A stretch of 64,000 nt of DNA from CAYRFF01 sp964423575 (GTDB lineage Bacteria; Bacteroidota; Bacteroidia; Chitinophagales; Saprospiraceae), in assembly GCA_964423575.1 (NCBI GenBank), contig CAYRFF010000002.1, positions 62,001 to 126,000 of the forward strand, written 5' to 3'. How positions within the stretch are numbered: position 1 is the stretch's first letter; the number at the start of each line of letters is the position of its first letter. The notes beneath the pieces are model-generated. The model ran no database searches and had not been told where the DNA came from. It worked only from the letters and a program-made list of their open reading frames with translations. The position numbers and the translations under genes are program-made. Below are positions 42,016 through 51,651 of this stretch, piece by piece.

Positions 42016-43329
42016 ATGAATATAAAACTACGTCTGACTATTATGAACTTCCTACAGTTTGCAGTGTGGGGAGCATATCTTACATCCATGGGAACTTATC
42101 TGGGCTCTGTCGGTCTAGGGTCCAAGATTGGATTGTTCTACGCAATGCAGGGAGTTGTGTCCATATTCATGCCTGCGATTATGGGAATCGTGGCTGATAG
42201 ATGGATCCCTGCTCAGAAATTATTGGGGATATGCCATGGATTAGCAGCCACATTCTTATTATCTGCCGGATTATATGGTATGTCGACCGGGGCTGCGGTG
42301 CAATTTATGCCCTTATTCACTCTGTACTCTCTAAGTGTGGCGTTTTATATGCCGACAATAGCACTTTCTAATTCTGTTGCTTATAGTGTATTGGTTGCTA
42401 ATGGTTATAATACGATAAAAGATTTTCCCCCTATAAGGACTATAGGTACTGTCGGATTTATCTTCGCGATGTTGTTTGTTAACTTTGCAGGAATGATGAA
42501 CGGTAGCTTTAGCTTTGATTTTTCAAGCTCTTCCGAATTCTCAAGCTTTCAGACGAACTATAATCAATTCATAGTTTCTGCGGTATTAGGATTGATTTTA
42601 TTAGTATATGCTTTTACTCTGCCAGCTGTTTCTGTGGATAGAAGTACTAAGAAAAAGACATTGTATGAGGCGCTTGGACTTGAAGCATTTAGTCTGTTTA
42701 AAGAACGTCGGATGGCTGTCTTTTTCATTTTCTCTATGCTCCTCGGTGTTTCTCTGCAGATAACCAATGGATATGCCAATCCATTTATAACTAGTTTTAA
42801 AGGAATTCCTGAATTTGCTAATACCTGGGGCGCTAACAATGCTAATGCTTTAATATCGCTTTCGCAAATATCTGAGACTTTGTGCATTCTATTGATTCCG
42901 TTCTTTTTACATAGGTTTGGGATTAAAAAAGTAATGCTTATGTCGATGATAGCCTGGTTCTTCCGCTTTGCACTTTTTGGAACCGGCGACCCTGGGTCAG
43001 GAGTTTGGATGTTTATCCTTTCTATGATTGTATATGGAATTGCCTTTGATTTTTTTAATGTTTCCGGCTCCTTATTTGTCGATATGGAAACAGATAAAAG
43101 ATTGCGTTCCAGTGCTCAAGGCGTGTTTATGATGATGACTAATGGTTTTGGCGCTTCTATCGGTATGCTGGCTGCCGGCTGGGTTGTAAATCATTATGTC
43201 GAGTCACAAGCTGATCCGGTAAGTCAGTTAGGCGGATGGCAAACATCCTGGTTTATTTTTGCAGGGTATTCACTAGTTGTGGCGGTACTATTTGCGATTT
43301 TCTTTAAGTACAAGCATGTGCGAGAGTAG
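42016..43329 (+). CDS. MFS transporter, nucleoside permease-like
   Basis: 437-residue transporter with about 12 membrane helices. The N-terminus (LTIMNFLQFAVWGAYLTSMGTYL, quoted in part; GIVADRWIPAQKLLGICH) and the repeat region around LRSSAQGVFMMMTNGFGASIG match the nucleoside:proton symporter branch of the MFS (NupG/XapB-like). It is likely in the inner membrane and takes up nucleosides. The neighbour udk is in line with this. The substrate is inferred from family and context. Confidence 0.82.
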   Translation: MNIKLRLTIMNFLQFAVWGAYLTSMGTYLGSVGLGSKIGLFYAMQGVVSIFMPAIMGIVADRWIPAQKLLGICHGLAATFLLSAGLYGMSTGAAVQFMPLFTLYSLSVAFYMPTIALSNSVAYSVLVANGYNTIKDFPPIRTIGTVGFIFAMLFVNFAGMMNGSFSFDFSSSSEFSSFQTNYNQFIVSAVLGLILLVYAFTLPAVSVDRSTKKKTLYEALGLEAFSLFKERRMAVFFIFSMLLGVSLQITNGYANPFITSFKGIPEFANTWGANNANALISLSQISETLCILLIPFFLHRFGIKKVMLMSMIAWFFRFALFGTGDPGSGVWMFILSMIVYGIAFDFFNVSGSLFVDMETDKRLRSSAQGVFMMMTNGFGASIGMLAAGWVVNHYVESQADPVSQLGGWQTSWFIFAGYSLVVAVLFAIFFKYKHVRE

Positions 43330-43630
43330 GAGGTCGGATTGTACCGGATAGTTGTTCTGGGATATGGTTAAGGCATGATACTGTCCCTAAAAAGCACGTA
43401 AAACGCAATTGATTCTTTATTTTAACCGTTCTTCGCAAACATGTTTCAGCTTATCAAAATATTGCTAAATAATTAGAAGAGAACTATCTATACTCCCATT
43501 ACTCATATTAAGCTTGGTTTTTAGTTTGCTGGATTGAAAGTGATTTAAGAGCTAAATTATTTGGTTATTTGATAAAAAAAGAGTATTATTGGAATGATAG
43601 AACATTTATGAACGCTTAAATTTATACAAT
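43330..43630. other. 301-base intergenic region upstream of the surface-protein operon
   Basis: No gene. A probable promoter lies at 43560-43591, 40 bases before the ATG at 43631. No terminator of the transporter gene was found. Confidence 0.45.
43560..43591 (+). promoter_or_regulatory. Probable promoter of the surface-protein operon
   Basis: TTTG at 43560-43563, 20-base spacer, TATTATTG at 43584-43591 (one mismatch to TAnnTTTG), 39 bases before the ATG at 43631. Confidence 0.5.
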
Positions 43631-46536
43631 ATGAGAAGTATTAATGAAACATTACTAGTCAATAATATCGTTAAAAAGACTATTTTGATATTATTATTTG
43701 CGGGGGGGGGATTTTAACCATTAATCAAAATATTATTGCGCAACCGCCTGGTGGAACTGATATTGAACAACCTGTAAACCCTGGAAATGGTGAAGGAGAA
43801 GGTCAGCCTGGTCCCTGTGAAATATGGGGACTGACAAATCAGATTAATTGGACACCACCGAGTATAAATACAGTTTTTATTGAAACGGTAGGTGTCGGCA
43901 CAAAAGTAAGTGCGTCAGATGCTTTTACAATTGGCCAAACTGTAAGTAATATGAAAATCTATGTAAGTGGTTTTTTTGATATTGATATCCCACTAATATT
44001 TGACGAATGCGAAATTATAATTGCTCCGGGAGCGAAAGTATTTGTGCTTGAAGGAGTAGAAGTGCAAGTGTTTAACTCATATATACATGGCGAGTATAAT
44101 CTGTGGGGTGAATTTGAAATACTACCGTCAGCTACTATGCGTGTACATGATAGTTATATTCAAGATGGATATATTGCTTTTAGAGCCAGAAGTGGTTCTA
44201 CTCTTGAAGTAAAGGATTGTAAATTCAATAAAAATTTCGTAAGTATTATGGGTGATCATGATGATCGGAATTATACAATGCCAAGTGTTATTACTGGCGT
44301 AAATCATTTTAACTGCAATGGGAACTTATTACCTGCGGTATTATCTGAACATTACTTTCTTTTTTCACCAGACAATAAATCTTTTGCTGCGATTTATTCC
44401 AATAGAACTAAAATAGAGCTATATCATAGTGGCTGTGTTTTTAGCTCTATAGGTAACCATGCTAATGGAATACTTGCTTTTGGGGGGCCTGTAAGAACCA
44501 GAAACGTTATGTTTTATAATATCAAAGAAACTTCTGCATACAACTATCCTTATGAGGGTTATGGTATTGCCATCAATCTTGATCAAGAACGTAGCCAGAC
44601 TTCTTATCGATATAATCATTTAGATGCAATTGGATGGCATGGCTGGGGAGATATAAAAGATTACAACTTTATAAATGTTGATTATCCGTTAACGATGATT
44701 GATGGATATATGAATGCTCGGGTACATCGTACATACAATAGTAAAACCTCCTTTAAAGGTGTGCGTTTACATTGGCTTGAAGCGGTTACTAATGAGTTGA
44801 ATTATGATGAAAAGGGAATATATTTAACAAATTCCAATTTTACCAAATTTTCTAGTGGAGGCTACCCAAATGGAGCTATTGAATATATCGAGTTTAATGG
44901 AGGTCCACAATCAACCGGGATATATAGCTCAAGAAATAGAGGAGATATCTCTGATGATGCCCTCAATTTTTATAATTTTGATATCTATGGAAATACTTTT
45001 AGAGGGCGTGGAAATGGGGTATTGTCTATGGGAGACATTACTTTAAAAATCTCTACTAATGATTACAAGACCACTGGAGCTATAGCAAGAGGTACCTATG
45101 GAATCAAAGTGTCAGGAGGCTTTGATGTAAATACCTCCAAGAACAACATTACTTTTGGTGATGCACCAAAAAAAGTAGGCCTAGGAATAATTTACTTAAA
45201 AATGGAAGATAGCTTTGTTACTTGTAATGAAGTGAAATATGGAGATAAAGGTTTTGACTGGAGAGGTGTAAGTGAATTGATAATAGGAACAAATATAGCA
45301 AGAGAAAATTATCTTGGATGGCATTATGAAGCCGGCTCCAGTACTGGTCCGCAATATCATATGAACAATCGCTGGTTTCCGATTAATCCAGATAAGGATG
45401 TGAAAGTTGAGCATAAAGGAAATACTGTATTCCATCCTTTTGCAGTTGAAAAGAGTACAATTACAGTTGGGTCTAATACTAACTCCTATGGCGACGAATG
45501 GCATCCGGGTTTTCCAGTAAATGCGGATCCCCCTGAACTTGTTGAGCAATCGGGAATTTATGACCCAAGCGCAAGTTGTCCTGATAGAACAAGCCCTATT
45601 ATATTTAATGAAACAGATAGTTTAATTGCCATCGGTGAAATGAATAGTTCTCCGTTAAGCTCACAATGGTACCAGGCATTAGACCTTTATCGCAAGATTA
45701 AAGATAATAATTTAAGCTATGGGGTCGGATCGGTTTATGATATCTTTGTTCAGGATTGTGAGAGCAATAGTATTTCTGCATATTATAATGCAATTAAAGA
45801 CTTTAATCTTGCATTTGAATTCACTCCTCAAGCGGCATATCTGATAAATTATTATCGTGAAGAAGTTCTGAATTACCTTGGATTGATTTCTGAAGCAGAT
45901 AGTTCGTATTATGCAGGTGATTTAGATTTTGAAGACCTTGTCATCTATCGGAAGAATCAGTTAGCGGCATTGCAGTCTGCACAATCACAGTTGGAAGACC
46001 AGATGGATAACTATATTCAGACTCGAAACGGAAAATTGTCAACTGTAATTTCTACTTTTCAATCCTTATCAGATGTGAATATTGTTGCTTCTGAGTATAA
46101 AGATGCTTATAGTATCTATGCTCGTTATTATCTTGACCAGATGACCGCAGCTGATACAGCTAAAGTATTTAGTTTTGATGGTGCTTGTGTAGATAAATAT
46201 CACGGTGCAGCCTTAGTTTATCATATTATATCTGAAGCATTAGGTTCCGTAAATGAACTGAGTTATGGTTGTGAGCCCCCTATGATTAGAAGTGCGGACG
46301 GGGGAGTAAATATGCGTGTATACCCCAATCCATTGAGTGATTATACGACATTAGCTTTTGAGGCGCCGTACTCCGGAGATATCAATATCTACGATATGCG
46401 GGGAAATTTACAGCAATCAGTAAGTCTAATGGAGGTGATGGAAATTCAACTTGATTTAACAAGTTTGTCATCGGGAACATATATAATTGTTCCTGACAAT
46501 ACCTTATATCAAAGCATTAAACTTATAAAACAATGA
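43631..46536 (+). CDS. T9SS surface protein, frameshifted in a poly-G tract (phase-variable candidate)
   Basis: As read, the ATG at 43631 opens a signal peptide (MRSINETLLVN...KKTILILLFAG) that stops at 43715 because a run of nine G (43702-43710) puts it in the wrong frame. With ten G the frame joins exactly to the long frame beyond, giving ILTINQNIIAQ as the rest of the signal peptide and a 968-residue protein with a T9SS domain (VYPNPLSDYTT to SIKLIKQ) at the end. The body resembles a right-handed parallel beta-helix, rich in N, G and aromatic residues, without a known catalytic motif. Cut at the first in-frame ATG (43951) the protein would lack a signal and could not be exported. It overlaps the next gene by four bases (ATGA). 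Either a switchable gene in the off state, or a sequencing error in the homopolymer. Confidence 0.75.
43702..43710 (+). repeat. G9 homopolymer tract
   Basis: Nine consecutive G in a region otherwise very AT-rich, within the signal-peptide codons. The longest G/C homopolymer noticed in the window, and it sits exactly at the reading-frame break. Confidence 0.9.
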
Positions 46537-48338
46537 GACGCTTAAAATATATTTTATTGTTTGCCATCATCTGTGGGGTTATCCCACAGATGATGGCTCA
46601 GAAAGAAAACAGTAATTGGATTCTCGGAAATGCAATTGCGGGGGGAGCGGATACTAAGGTCTGGATGGTGACTTTCAGTGATACGGGTATCGTAGAGCAC
46701 AATATATTGCCTTTCCCACATGGTTGGGTTGCTGGCACTACGGCAACATGGACAAATCACCATACTGGTGATATGGAATTATTTACGGATGGGATATCGA
46801 TATATGGCAAGGAATTGAAACTCATTGAAAATGGGGATAAGATGTATCTAACGGATGATGAAATAGAAGATTATAAAGAAAAGTCCAAAGGACTTTATTA
46901 TCCTTTTTATGCGGTATTTGTTCCGGATCCGGGAGACAGTTCTCAGGTATATTTATTTAAATCATCGTTTGTAAATTATGTTCCTTGGCCTACAACCATG
47001 TCTTTCTACAATAAGATAATAAGAGATAGTAGTGGGAACTATACTTTATTAAACCCTGAATCTCCCAATATTTACATGGAAGAAAATGATTCCTATTATC
47101 CACAGATTATTCGTCATGCCAATGGAAGAGACTGGTGGGTGTTAATTATGAATCAGCACAAGATTCATGCTTTTGTTTTAGACTCAACAGGTTTATGGAA
47201 ATCACATGAACAGGAAACGGAATACGCGGCTACTACGGTAAATTCCAGTTATTCAATGGGAAATTTTCATGTTAATTCCTCTCGCTTTGCATACTTGAGG
47301 GGACGTTATAGCGACCCCAATGATAAGTATGCACAAGACATTGTTCTCATGGGTTTCAATCGTTGCAATGGTTTATTTGAAGAAGTTGAAACACAGAAAA
47401 TCCCCAAGGATTCATTGGATTTTGGCACGTCCGGAAACCCAGTTCCTTTCTACTCGGCTGCTCTTTCTCCGGATGGAAGATATCTTTTTGTTAATTCATC
47501 TTATGTTTTGGATCAGTTTGATTTAAGTGTAGAGGATTGGTATCAGACTAAGATAAATTTAGTCAAAATACCGGATACACTTAGACGCTCCGATACCGGT
47601 TACGCATTTAATTCCATGTTTTATGGTCCGGATGGTAGAATATACATATCACACGGAGCTTCTGAAATCTGGTTAAGTGTAATTGATAAGCCGCATCGAC
47701 GAGGGAGAGATGCAGACTTACGCTTGCAAGGATTAAAAGCACCACCGGATGTAAAACACCAGTTGTCAGCACCGTATATTATAGACTTTGATATGGGGCC
47801 GATGGATGAAAGTGCCTGCGATTCTTTAGGACTGGATAATGAAGTGAAAGCACTTTTCCGTCATGATGTGACGGAAATGGAACAGGGTAGAGTGGATTTT
47901 CGCGATCTATCCCGACATAATCCTACGGCCTGGCACTGGGACTTTGATGATGGTAATAGCTCAGAAGAGCGCTATCCTATTCACGAGTATAACAAAGCAG
48001 GTATATACCATGTCTGCCTTACTGCTTCCAACGTAAATGGTTCTGATATTTTCTGTGAAGATGTTGAAATACTGGAACCTTCTCGAGTTGAAGCGATTGA
48101 AGGTCTTGATATGCATGTCTATCCCGTTCCTGTCAATACTGGAGTTCTGCATGTGGAAAATCCATCTTCTGTCCGTGGAGAATATCAAATTGTGAACATG
48201 AATGGAGTGTCAGTAGGACATGGCGAGATAAATGGCATGACTCAACGGATAGGTGTAGGACAGTTAATTTCCGGGATATATGTTTTAACGATACAGTCAG
48301 AAGGTAAGCTGTACTCGAGGAAGATTGTGGTGGAGTAG
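46533..48338 (+). CDS. T9SS-sorted propeller-like protein with PKD domain
   Basis: 601-residue protein: signal peptide (about 1-22, ending MMAQ), a propeller-like body (about 25-430) paralogous to the gene at 13779 (both with NGRDWWVL, SPDGRYLFV-type blades and PHRRGR), a PKD domain (about 440-525; AWHWDFDDGNSSEERYPIHEY and GIYHVCLTASN), and a T9SS domain from VYPVPVNTG (about 530). The ATG overlaps the stop of the frameshifted gene by four bases, so translation may be coupled; with the upstream frame broken, coupling would be reduced. The function is unknown; probably a surface-exposed binding protein. Confidence 0.82.
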   Translation: MRRLKYILLFAIICGVIPQMMAQKENSNWILGNAIAGGADTKVWMVTFSDTGIVEHNILPFPHGWVAGTTATWTNHHTGDMELFTDGISIYGKELKLIENGDKMYLTDDEIEDYKEKSKGLYYPFYAVFVPDPGDSSQVYLFKSSFVNYVPWPTTMSFYNKIIRDSSGNYTLLNPESPNIYMEENDSYYPQIIRHANGRDWWVLIMNQHKIHAFVLDSTGLWKSHEQETEYAATTVNSSYSMGNFHVNSSRFAYLRGRYSDPNDKYAQDIVLMGFNRCNGLFEEVETQKIPKDSLDFGTSGNPVPFYSAALSPDGRYLFVNSSYVLDQFDLSVEDWYQTKINLVKIPDTLRRSDTGYAFNSMFYGPDGRIYISHGASEIWLSVIDKPHRRGRDADLRLQGLKAPPDVKHQLSAPYIIDFDMGPMDESACDSLGLDNEVKALFRHDVTEMEQGRVDFRDLSRHNPTAWHWDFDDGNSSEERYPIHEYNKAGIYHVCLTASNVNGSDIFCEDVEILEPSRVEAIEGLDMHVYPVPVNTGVLHVENPSSVRGEYQIVNMNGVSVGHGEINGMTQRIGVGQLISGIYVLTIQSEGKLYSRKIVVE

Positions 48339-48455
48339 TTTTAGTATTCTTGTGATTATATGATTCTTGGATAGCTATGCAGGAATTAAGAAGAATTCTG
48401 GATAAGCTATATACTTAAAGACTAAGAACTGGTCTATAATGGTAAAGTTATGTTT

Positions 48456-48547
48456 AAACCTACCAGATTTGTTAGTCCTTTATTATGAATCTTCTAATAT
48501 AATTAAAAGATACGGACGTAGCAATATTGGAAAAATCTGGTAGGTTT
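48456..48547. repeat. Inverted-repeat element, copy A (15-base perfect arms)
   Basis: Arms AAACCTACCAGATTT (48456-48470) and AAATCTGGTAGGTTT (48533-48547), 62 bases apart, followed by T. It resembles the element at 55707-55800. Here it lies between convergent genes and could act as a terminator; as a family it may be a small mobile or palindromic element. Confidence 0.6.
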
Positions 48548-48585
48548 TTTAGCATATAAGTCAGAAAGAGGACGAACGATTTTCT

Positions 48586-49458
48586 TTAGAAGGGCGGAAG
48601 TCGCTTGAACGGCTTTATAATCTTTCCTTCTTTATGACTACGGTATATCAGGATTATTGTGGCTATCAGACAAAATATTGTAGCCTGAATAGAACCTTCT
48701 GGACCAAATAAACCGCCCGTGAACCAGTCTGCTCCGCTTATTTCTGAACTGATTAATGTACGTTCAAGAGAATAGCCAGATACTGTTGCGCCGAATATTG
48801 CCGACTGAGTAAAATTCCATGCGAAATGTATAGCAATCGGAAACCATAAATTCCGCGAATAGATATATGCCGCACCCAGTAATAATCCGGCTTGTATTGC
48901 AAGTCCGATTGAAGCTATCCACGTACTACCTGGATTCCCTATGTGCATTAAACCAAATAGAAGAGCAGAAATACCTAGAGCAATATAGCTCCCCAGCTTT
49001 TCTTCCAGTATTCTGAAGACTATTCCACGCAAAACTACTTCCTCTATAATTGCAGAAGTAAAACTAATTGTGAAAGGCAGGATGATATAATTTATCGGAT
49101 TTATGGCAAGGACAGTATAGCCGCCTTTTATATATATAAAGAGAATTGTAAGTGATTGTAAAATCGCTCCGAGTAATAAACCTTTTATAAGCCAGTTGCC
49201 CATGCGGCTAGTGGAAAATTCAGCTATTTTTCTTTTCTCATAAATTTTAAAAAGGTAGATATAAGCAGAGATTGTCAGACCCGCTCCAAAAACTCCTGCG
49301 ATGAGACTCTGATAGTCTGTACTCAAACTTGTTGTCTCGAGAAGCTCAGCCAATCCCATCTGTGCAAAACCTACTAAACCGGCACATACGATAAGGCCGA
49401 TGAATATTTTTGTTAAAGTGAAGTGGAGGATTTTATGAGAAATGCTGGATGCAGACAT
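48586..49458 (-). CDS. CPBP-family intramembrane protease
   Basis: 290-residue membrane protein with about eight helices and the CPBP (CAAX/ABI) signature: Glu139-Glu140-x3-Arg144 in IIEEVVLRG, His172 in LMHIGN, and His211 with Asn215 in IAIHFAWNFTQ. Members are glutamic intramembrane peptidases linked to prenyl-protein processing in eukaryotes and to bacteriocin immunity or envelope functions in bacteria. It is monocistronic. The substrate is unknown. Confidence 0.88.
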   Translation of the reverse strand: MSASSISHKILHFTLTKIFIGLIVCAGLVGFAQMGLAELLETTSLSTDYQSLIAGVFGAGLTISAYIYLFKIYEKRKIAEFSTSRMGNWLIKGLLLGAILQSLTILFIYIKGGYTVLAINPINYIILPFTISFTSAIIEEVVLRGIVFRILEEKLGSYIALGISALLFGLMHIGNPGSTWIASIGLAIQAGLLLGAAYIYSRNLWFPIAIHFAWNFTQSAIFGATVSGYSLERTLISSEISGADWFTGGLFGPEGSIQATIFCLIATIILIYRSHKEGKIIKPFKRLPPF

Positions 49459-49667
49459 AACTAATTAAATTAATTGTTGATACAATAATAATACTACTTA
49501 ATATAGGCCGCTGTACGGTTCTTAACTTTATGTAAAGTAATGATATTTAATTGTATATGCTATGATTCTTAAATTAAAATAATAAGTTAATACTTATGTT
49601 GATTTTCTAAGAAAACTTGAGCTGCAGTGCTCTGTTTATTCATATAGTCAAGATTCTATGGATTCTC

Positions 49668-50045
49668 TTACTGTAACAATAATTTATTAATTCTCTCGCG
49701 GATAGCATTCTCAGATCTCTCAAATATTTCACTTAGTTCAGTGACAGTTTTACCTTCTCTGAATAATTCTACTAGTCTCTCATCAGTTTCAGTAGTCCAT
49801 GGTTCGTATGCATTAGCATGTCGTTTCTTTGCCTGTTCAATCATAGCTTTCTTGTCATCCTGTACTTTTTTCTTTTTGGACTTCCCTCCGAAGTAGTAAC
49901 TAAAGGGTCCGAATTTAAGCTTACCAAAGGAGCGCCCTTTCTTCTTGCGCAAGGGGATAGATACACCGGAACCACGTCGCCATACACTGAATCGTGTGCC
50001 ACTTTTACCGAAAGTAAATGGGCCAATTCGAAACCTTACGCTCAT
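49668..50045 (-). CDS. DUF4236-like protein with C-terminal helix-turn-helix
   Basis: 125-residue basic protein. Residues 1-52 (MSVRFRIGPFTFGKSG..., GSGVSIPL, GPFSYYFGG) have the pattern of DUF4236, short beta-hairpin repeats of G-P-F/ R-x-S-G. A Lys-rich linker (KSKKKKVQDDKK) leads to a second part (about 82-125; PWTTETDERLVELFREGKTVTELSEIF, quoted in part) that reads as a SANT/Myb-like or sigma-region-4-like helix-turn-helix, suggesting DNA binding. Fusion of these two parts is unusual in my experience. It is 5 bases from the PLDc_N-like gene upstream, so probably in the same operon. Confidence 0.65.
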   Translation of the reverse strand: MSVRFRIGPFTFGKSGTRFSVWRRGSGVSIPLRKKKGRSFGKLKFGPFSYYFGGKSKKKKVQDDKKAMIEQAKKRHANAYEPWTTETDERLVELFREGKTVTELSEIFERSENAIRERINKLLLQ

Positions 50046-50050
50046 TTCCC

Positions 50051-50245
50051 CTAATTCTTCTTCTTAATCGGTGCAAGTAAAAGGTAAAAGATAAATGCAA
50101 ACCAGGAGATAAAAAGAACAGCGATAATCCATGCCAATTTTTCCCCTCCCGTAGTTTTATTGGAGGAGAGTATAATTAAAATAGGCACAACCCATATAGA
50201 CAAAATTAAACCCAGGACGATTAAGGATGATAATGCTCCGACCAT
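50051..50245 (-). CDS. Small membrane protein (PLDc_N-like)
   Basis: 64-residue protein with two transmembrane helices (about 5-28 and 33-57) and a basic end (APIKKKN). The segment NKTTGGEKLAWIIAVLFISW (helix 2 start) is typical of the phospholipase-D N-terminal (PLDc_N) small membrane domain. It stands alone, without the phospholipase part. Just upstream of the DUF4236-like gene. Confidence 0.7.
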   Translation of the reverse strand: MVGALSSLIVLGLILSIWVVPILIILSSNKTTGGEKLAWIIAVLFISWFAFIFYLLLAPIKKKN

Positions 50246-50410
50246 AAATTGTGTTATTTACTTAAAAGTAATCAGTTCGATCAATAAATCGATTCCAGAT
50301 ACAAATCTACACAATTCTAGCGAAATGTTGTTTTCAGTAGGTTTTAAGCAGTTGAACAGACTTGTGTTAATCTCATCCGGTAATAACTGAGGACAGACTT
50401 ATATACTGAA

Positions 50411-51058
50411 TTAATGCAGAGTTTCCAGTGTTCTGCTCGTGATATACTCAGCCATAATCTTCAGCTCTTCCAGATGTCGTAAGTTATCTTGTAAACCTGT
50501 ATTATACTGAAGAGTGTAGATGACATAATTATCTACATACCAGATGAGCTTTCCCAATCCCGGATTCAGAACTGCCCGATCACCGACTCCCGAAACTTCT
50601 CTGTACTTGTAATCATCTCCCTGGAAGAATTCACTTAAATCAATATTCATTTGCTGAGAAATAAAGTTGTCACCTACGTGATTTCCCGGATTGACTTTGG
50701 GGTTGCAATACATCTCCAGAATGATTTTGGATTCAATGTTTTCATTATCCAGGAAGATTGCTGCACAGGAAGCTGAAATTGGACTTTTAAAAATATAGTC
50801 GCGTCTGTGATAGGAAACTCTATCTGCCGGTATATCAAATATTTCTTCAATTTTATGCGCATCAAGGATGTCGCAGAGAGCTTGCTCTGACAGAAAATTA
50901 AATACGCCATTCTGATTTTCTGCTTTCGTTGCCAGAATTTGACGCAACTCCTCCATAAATACCCAGCTCGGTGCTTTTTCCGGTGCAGTGTCCTTAGGGG
51001 TTTCTGAACCACAAGACATAATAAAAAGTACGGATAGGATAGATAATAAATATTTCAT
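50411..51058 (-). CDS. Hypothetical lipoprotein
   Basis: 215-residue protein with a lipoprotein signal (residues 1-15) and lipobox IMSC (Cys16). The mature part is acidic and includes the segments FLSEQALCDILDAH, PISASCAAIFLDNENIES and GVGDRAVLNPGLGKLIWYVDNYVI, the last of which reads like a strand-turn-strand near the end. No family recognised. It is followed by rimM on the same strand upstream, 53 bases away, and may be cotranscribed. Confidence 0.7.
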   Translation of the reverse strand: MKYLLSILSVLFIMSCGSETPKDTAPEKAPSWVFMEELRQILATKAENQNGVFNFLSEQALCDILDAHKIEEIFDIPADRVSYHRRDYIFKSPISASCAAIFLDNENIESKIILEMYCNPKVNPGNHVGDNFISQQMNIDLSEFFQGDDYKYREVSGVGDRAVLNPGLGKLIWYVDNYVIYTLQYNTGLQDNLRHLEELKIMAEYITSRTLETLH

Positions 51059-51111
51059 AATAACTATATTTTTGTCAAATATATTAAATGTTTCTGTAAT
51101 ATGATTAAGGC

Positions 51112-51651
51112 TTATTCATTAATGTCAAAAATCCCTTCCGGCAAATCAAAGGTGATATGCTCCTTCTCATCATCAATTTCTTTGATATACTCATCGTGGA
51201 TGGGGAAGAGGAGTTCTTTTTCGTTAATAATGGTAGAAACCATGAATTGATGAGGGTACTCCAGAATATCATCTATTATCCCTCCGATATTACTATTCTC
51301 ATCTTCAAATGAATAGCCGATGAGGTCGGAATATTCATGCGCAAGGAACTCTTCCAGTAATTCCTCAGGTATGTCTTTCTTATTTACGTACACCTTGTTG
51401 TCACTTAAGAATTTCAACTCTTCCAAGGAATACTTATCGCCAAACCTTACAAGGAAACCATTAGACCATTGCCGATCAGTGATTTTAAGCGGGTAGGGGT
51501 TGCCGCCATCGAAGAGAAAGATATATTCTATATCTTCTTCCAGGTCCTGAAACTCATCATCAAAGTGGCAGAAAATTAACCCTTTTACACCTTTGGTCCT
51601 GCCCAGAACTCCTACTCTGACAAATGTGAAATCTGCAAGTTTTATTTCCAT
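51112..51651 (-). CDS. rimM: Ribosome maturation factor RimM
   Basis: 179-residue protein with an N-terminal RimM barrel (VRVGVLGRTKGVKGLI near residue 12) and a C-terminal PRC-like barrel (SDLIGYSFED, IPIHDEYIKEIDDE-type end: LLFPIHDEYIKEID). It helps assemble the 30S head domain. It lies downstream of an unrelated lipoprotein gene with which it overlaps by 10 bases; rpsP and trmD, the frequent neighbours, are not seen here. Within the family the usual length is about 170-180 residues. Confidence 0.88.
   Translation of the reverse strand: MEIKLADFTFVRVGVLGRTKGVKGLIFCHFDDEFQDLEEDIEYIFLFDGGNPYPLKITDRQWSNGFLVRFGDKYSLEELKFLSDNKVYVNKKDIPEELLEEFLAHEYSDLIGYSFEDENSNIGGIIDDILEYPHQFMVSTIINEKELLFPIHDEYIKEIDDEKEHITFDLPEGIFDINE

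Noticed and set aside
43951..46536. Start of the surface-protein gene at the ATG 43951
   Set aside because: The open frame continues upstream to the G tract and the signal peptide lies before it; this ATG would give a protein without export signal.
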